This document shows, piece by piece, positions 60,636 to 64,000 of a stretch of 64,000 bases of DNA; position 1 is the first letter of the stretch; each line of letters begins with the position of its first letter. The position numbers and the translations under genes are program-made. Under the pieces are notes generated by a model that was not told the DNA's origin, ran no database searches, and saw only the letters and a program-made list of their open reading frames with translations. The DNA is from Chrysomallon squamiferum (Eukaryota > Mollusca > Gastropoda > Neomphalida > Peltospiridae): the NCBI GenBank assembly GCA_012295275.1, contig CM022679.1:12481915-12545914 (forward strand). Reading direction: 5' to 3'.

Positions 60636-61208
60636 TAAAATTATGATTACATATAAATAAATGAATATACGTTCGCTCTTGTTCATCTCAAATTTTGATC
60701 TTCTTTAAATTGGGACTGGAATGAGATATGACGAAGGTAGCGTTTAAAATTTGAAAGCACATAAAAATATTACAGTATATATATCCTGCTGTTAATAAAT
60801 TAAAATTTGTTTCTCTTTTTCTCATTTAACCAACTAACTAACTAACTAGATAAATAAATAAATAAATAAATAAAAAGATGAAGAGTAAGTTCCAATGATA
60901 TGGTATCATATGACATGATATAAGTCCAGCTAGTAGTATCGTACAGACTATTTCAGAATTATATTGCCTGTTTGAATGCACGAACTATAAAACTTTCGCC
61001 GTCACCGAAGCAGATAATCCATGAAACTATATTATCTAAGGGACACAACTCCTGTAATGATATATCGGCAACACCTATTAAGACTGAGTCACTAAATTTG
61101 TTATTTCATTTTCAAGTATTTTGTGCAAATCTTTATATTTTTAATAATATTTCCTAGACCAGGGAGATAGGATTTCAGCATCTCAGCGTCAGACTTACTT
61201 TAAGAATG
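60636..61208. other. AT-rich noncoding stretch
   Basis: Contains short CTAA and AAAT arrays (60830-60874). The frame at 60972-61157 matches nothing. Confidence 0.6.
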
Positions 61209-61246
61209 AAATGTGATTGTTACAAATAAATGTGATTGTTACAAAC
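61209..61246. repeat. 19 bp tandem duplication
   Basis: AAATGTGATTGTTACAAAT is repeated immediately with one change in the last base. Confidence 0.95.
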
Positions 61247-61470
61247 AACACTGGCCTATAAAAAAGAAGAAAGACATAAAAAAAATAATAAAAAAAAAAA
61301 AAAAAAAACCGCTACTATTTAAACGATTAAAATATATTTAAAAGAAAATTAATTAATTGAAGGTAATTTCAATAGTTAAGAGTTTCACAAATCGCTGAAT
61401 AGATTCAATTTTAACACAAAACCGCAGTCTGAATGTTATTTCCTGTACCTGCATTTTATAATGATTTTAA
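61247..61470. other. A-rich noncoding spacer
   Basis: A run at about 61290-61309; no gene. Confidence 0.6.
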
Positions 61471-61581
61471 AATAAGTGATGATGATGATGATGAATATAC
61501 GACTACCAGCACGATTACTACTACTACTGCTACTACTACTGCTACTACTATTACTAATAAAAATAATAAGAAGAAGAAGAA

Positions 61582-61619
<38 letters not shown>

Positions 61620-61681
61620 ATGTCATTCAAATAATAATAATAATAATAATAATATTCAAATAATAATAATAATAATAATTT
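61471..61681. repeat. (GAT), (ACT), (AAG), (TAG) and (AAT) arrays
   Basis: Five trinucleotide arrays in succession, the purest being TAG at 61583-61620. Opposing Ser/Thr/Asn frames are artefacts. Confidence 0.95.
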
Positions 61682-61781
61682 TGGCCGCATTCAACTAAAA
61701 TACACAAATATAATATATTCTATATTTTTTATTTCAAATTCAGTTCGATTTCTTATTTTTCTTTTTTCTTTTGTTTATCTT

Positions 61782-61783
<2 letters not shown>

Positions 61784-61814
<31 letters not shown>

Positions 61815-61914
61815 CGGGCGCGCGCCAGTTCACGCAAGGCACGTGCGGTCACGTTCTGGCGAATGACCGATTGACCAGCGCCCCACGACGCAAAAAAAAA
61901 AAAAAAAAAAAAAA
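61784..61914. repeat. Poly-T / GC-rich core / poly-A fold-back
   Basis: About 31 T (61784-61814) and about 23 A (61892-61914) enclose a 77 bp GC-rich core containing CGCGCGCC and CACGTG (61840-61845). The arms can pair to form a large stem-loop. Confidence 0.75.
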
Positions 61915-62265
61915 GACCAGGTGAGGAACTTACCTCTGCGCCAAGCGGTGACGGTAATGAGAAAATCACTCGACGGTTATTCAATTTTCTTTTCATGATC
62001 CAATTGCCTGGCCCTTAGGGGTTCGTAAGGTCCTAGCTGGGTTAGCGGGGACAATTATATTTCTGTTGGACAATGCCACATATCGTTTTACCCTCTGACT
62101 TCGGGGACGTGACTTTGTTTACATTTGGGACAGATTAAGGTCTGGGACAGACAGCTGAACCGCTGTCGGTAACGCCGGGATTAAAAGTGACAGTCAGCTC
62201 GCGCAAGTGGCCTGAGATGACGGAGACGTCGTCGTAGCGGTTACAGAAGAGGTGACGAGGTTGAT
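61915..62265. promoter_or_regulatory. Complex noncoding island
   Basis: Mixed, CG-containing sequence with GACG/TGACG words and no coding frame, followed by a T run (62265-62285). Candidate regulatory block at the right end; inferred. Confidence 0.3.
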
Positions 62266-62285
62266 TTTTTTTTTTTTTTTTTTTT

Positions 62286-64000
62286 CTAACGAGGGACAGG
62301 GGTTTTGTGAAATGAAAATTGCTAAGCCTTGAGGAAATGAAAGATAAATGAGAGAGAAAGTGAAAAGGGAAAGAAAAGTATTTTTGGTTCTTTTGATAAA
62401 ATTTTACTTTGATTGGCGATCAGATGACATTTTTCTGACATCTGAAAGATATTTAAGATAAAGAGGACAAAAAAAAAAAGAAAAAAACAAAGAAAAAATA
62501 GTATAAATGAAGAAAGAAAGAGAAAGAATGAAATTCATAAGTAAATATACCTAATATTTACTTACATAGATGTTATGTACAGTTACACATACACACATAT
62601 ATACAAGCGAAACACACAAAAAAAAACGCGCAAACAAATCAAAAACGAAAATGAAAATGTGTAAGCTCTTTGTTAATGATTTTTCCGCTTTAATATAAAG
62701 TAATATAGTGGCTATTTAAACAATCTTCGTTGTTTATATATTTTTGTTTTTCATGGATCTGTCTAGTACATTCTTGCTGTAATAGTAATCCAGTAATGAA
62801 ATTCAACATCTACAAAGAATGATTACGAGTATCCATAGTTTTTGTCCTGAAAAAAAACCCAAACAAAAACAACTGTATGTCTGTATCCTATCTCAGCGTC
62901 TGATGGGATGAGGGAAAATCTGATTTTGTTCTGAATTTCTGGTTCCGTTTTATTTTCCGGAACAATATAATTCAGCATTATATATTAATTATAATAAATA
63001 CTAACAAAAGAAAGAGAGAAAGCAGATATTTAGATAGACACACACACACACATACGTACACACACAGAGACAGTATAAGAAATGTTAATATAATAAGTAC
63101 TTGATAAATCTTTTGATCAGTAAAAAAAACAAAAAACGCGTACGTGACCTGTAACTGCAGTTTTACCATTTTTATAGCAATGTTTGTGAGTAGGCTACAA
63201 TGTAGAGATGTTAATTATTATCTATCTTAATATATCTGTAATAAATATGTTATATCAAAGTTATTTTTAATATATGGTTTACATTTTATTATAAATATTT
63301 CAATTACGAACTCTGTAATTTCAGCTGGATAGAAATTTCCTTTTTCTTCTTTTTTCTTTGACATTTTGAGCGTTAATGTTTATCAGTGTACACACAAAAA
63401 TATATAATGCAGGAGATTCAAAAACAATATAACAATAAATATAATTATATAATAAAATGTATAAACCTAAAGTAATACACAATTATACGTAATGTGATGA
63501 CAGTAATCATAAGCTGCATCTTAACATGTTACTTTCAGTGAGATACAAACATCAGTATTAACTGTTAAAAAAAAGAAATTTCAACTAGAAAATGACAAAC
63601 TTGAAAAGACTGAATCATGAATTGGAAGGGTGCAACTTCATATTTATATTATTTGCTATCGATACGTAAAATGTAGCTTGAAAATTAAGAATGATAAAAC
63701 AATAAATAAAAATAATAAGAAGAATCTATAAAATGGTTATCTTCAGCTAGTCATAATAACAAATGATCAAAACAGGACGAAATAAATGAAAATATATATT
63801 AGACAGTTGGGTATGTATATCTTTAATACAGGTAGAAAAATGATAAGAAGTAGAACGGCTCTGCAATCACATACTGACAAACAAAATTAGGTCGAAATTC
63901 ACTTCTGAAGCGAGCACACAAACCTATTTGTAACGCACTATTTCTGTTAGATGCTAGATTCTGTGACAGAAAATTAACTTATTTCTAATTTACTGTAAAT
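62286..64000. other. AT-rich noncoding right end
   Basis: A-rich sequence with GAAA units (62340-62530), short CACA runs (62590-62620 and 63040-63066) and long unique AT-rich stretches. No gene or RNA recognised up to the window edge. Confidence 0.65.

Overview
The window looks like a gene-poor stretch of a metazoan nuclear genome. It is strongly AT-rich and packed with microsatellites: CT/GA, ATT/AAT, ACT/TAG, CATA, AC/GT, TTTA and long poly-A/T runs. It has no operons, no bacterial-type gene packing, and no transposase or reverse-transcriptase reading frame that I can recognise. The gene content and repeat style fit an invertebrate bilaterian, possibly a mollusc or other lophotrochozoan; the phylum is an inference from general character and not proved by the sequence.

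Only two protein-coding genes are well supported. Both are intronless bHLH transcription factors of the neurogenin branch of the atonal superfamily: 17123-18013 on the + strand (296 aa) and 45030-45827 on the - strand (265 aa). They face each other tail to tail with about 27 kb between stop codons. Their bHLH domains are about 73% identical by eye (44 of 60 positions). Both start MLP, carry an HGLN junction, have a helix1-helix2 loop one residue shorter than the vertebrate and fly family members I recall, and share a SVC(S/T)DS motif in otherwise diverged tails. Each has a TATA box 190-260 bp upstream of its ATG with a CACGTG site about 90-140 bp further up. This looks like a lineage-specific inverted duplication of a neurogenin gene.

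The rest is noncoding. Between the repeats lie islands of a few hundred bases of more complex, less AT-rich sequence (for example around 5.0, 6.7, 10.7, 13.3, 14.7, 19.1, 20.2, 24.0, 29.1, 31.7, 37.1, 47.0, 50.7, 58.5 and 62.0 kb). They hold most of an apparent excess of CACGTG sites (at least 30 in the window), several CTCF-like motifs in the left half, and CCAAT-CACGTG composites. I read the islands as candidate cis-regulatory elements of the neurogenin pair; this is inference.

Layout: 1-16.7 kb, left flank with repeats, islands and CTCF-like motifs; 16.8-18.3 kb, gene 1 with promoter and poly(A) signal; 18.3-44.6 kb, intergenic domain with islands, tandem repeats and one weak candidate exon at 36.3 kb; 44.6-46.2 kb, gene 2 with promoter; 46.9-64 kb, right flank with a CCAAT/TCF island, a three-copy ~350 bp tandem repeat, a CACGTG cluster at 50.6-50.8 kb, a Z-DNA/G-quadruplex tract at 51.3 kb and a 189 bp direct duplication at 58.4 and 59.4 kb.
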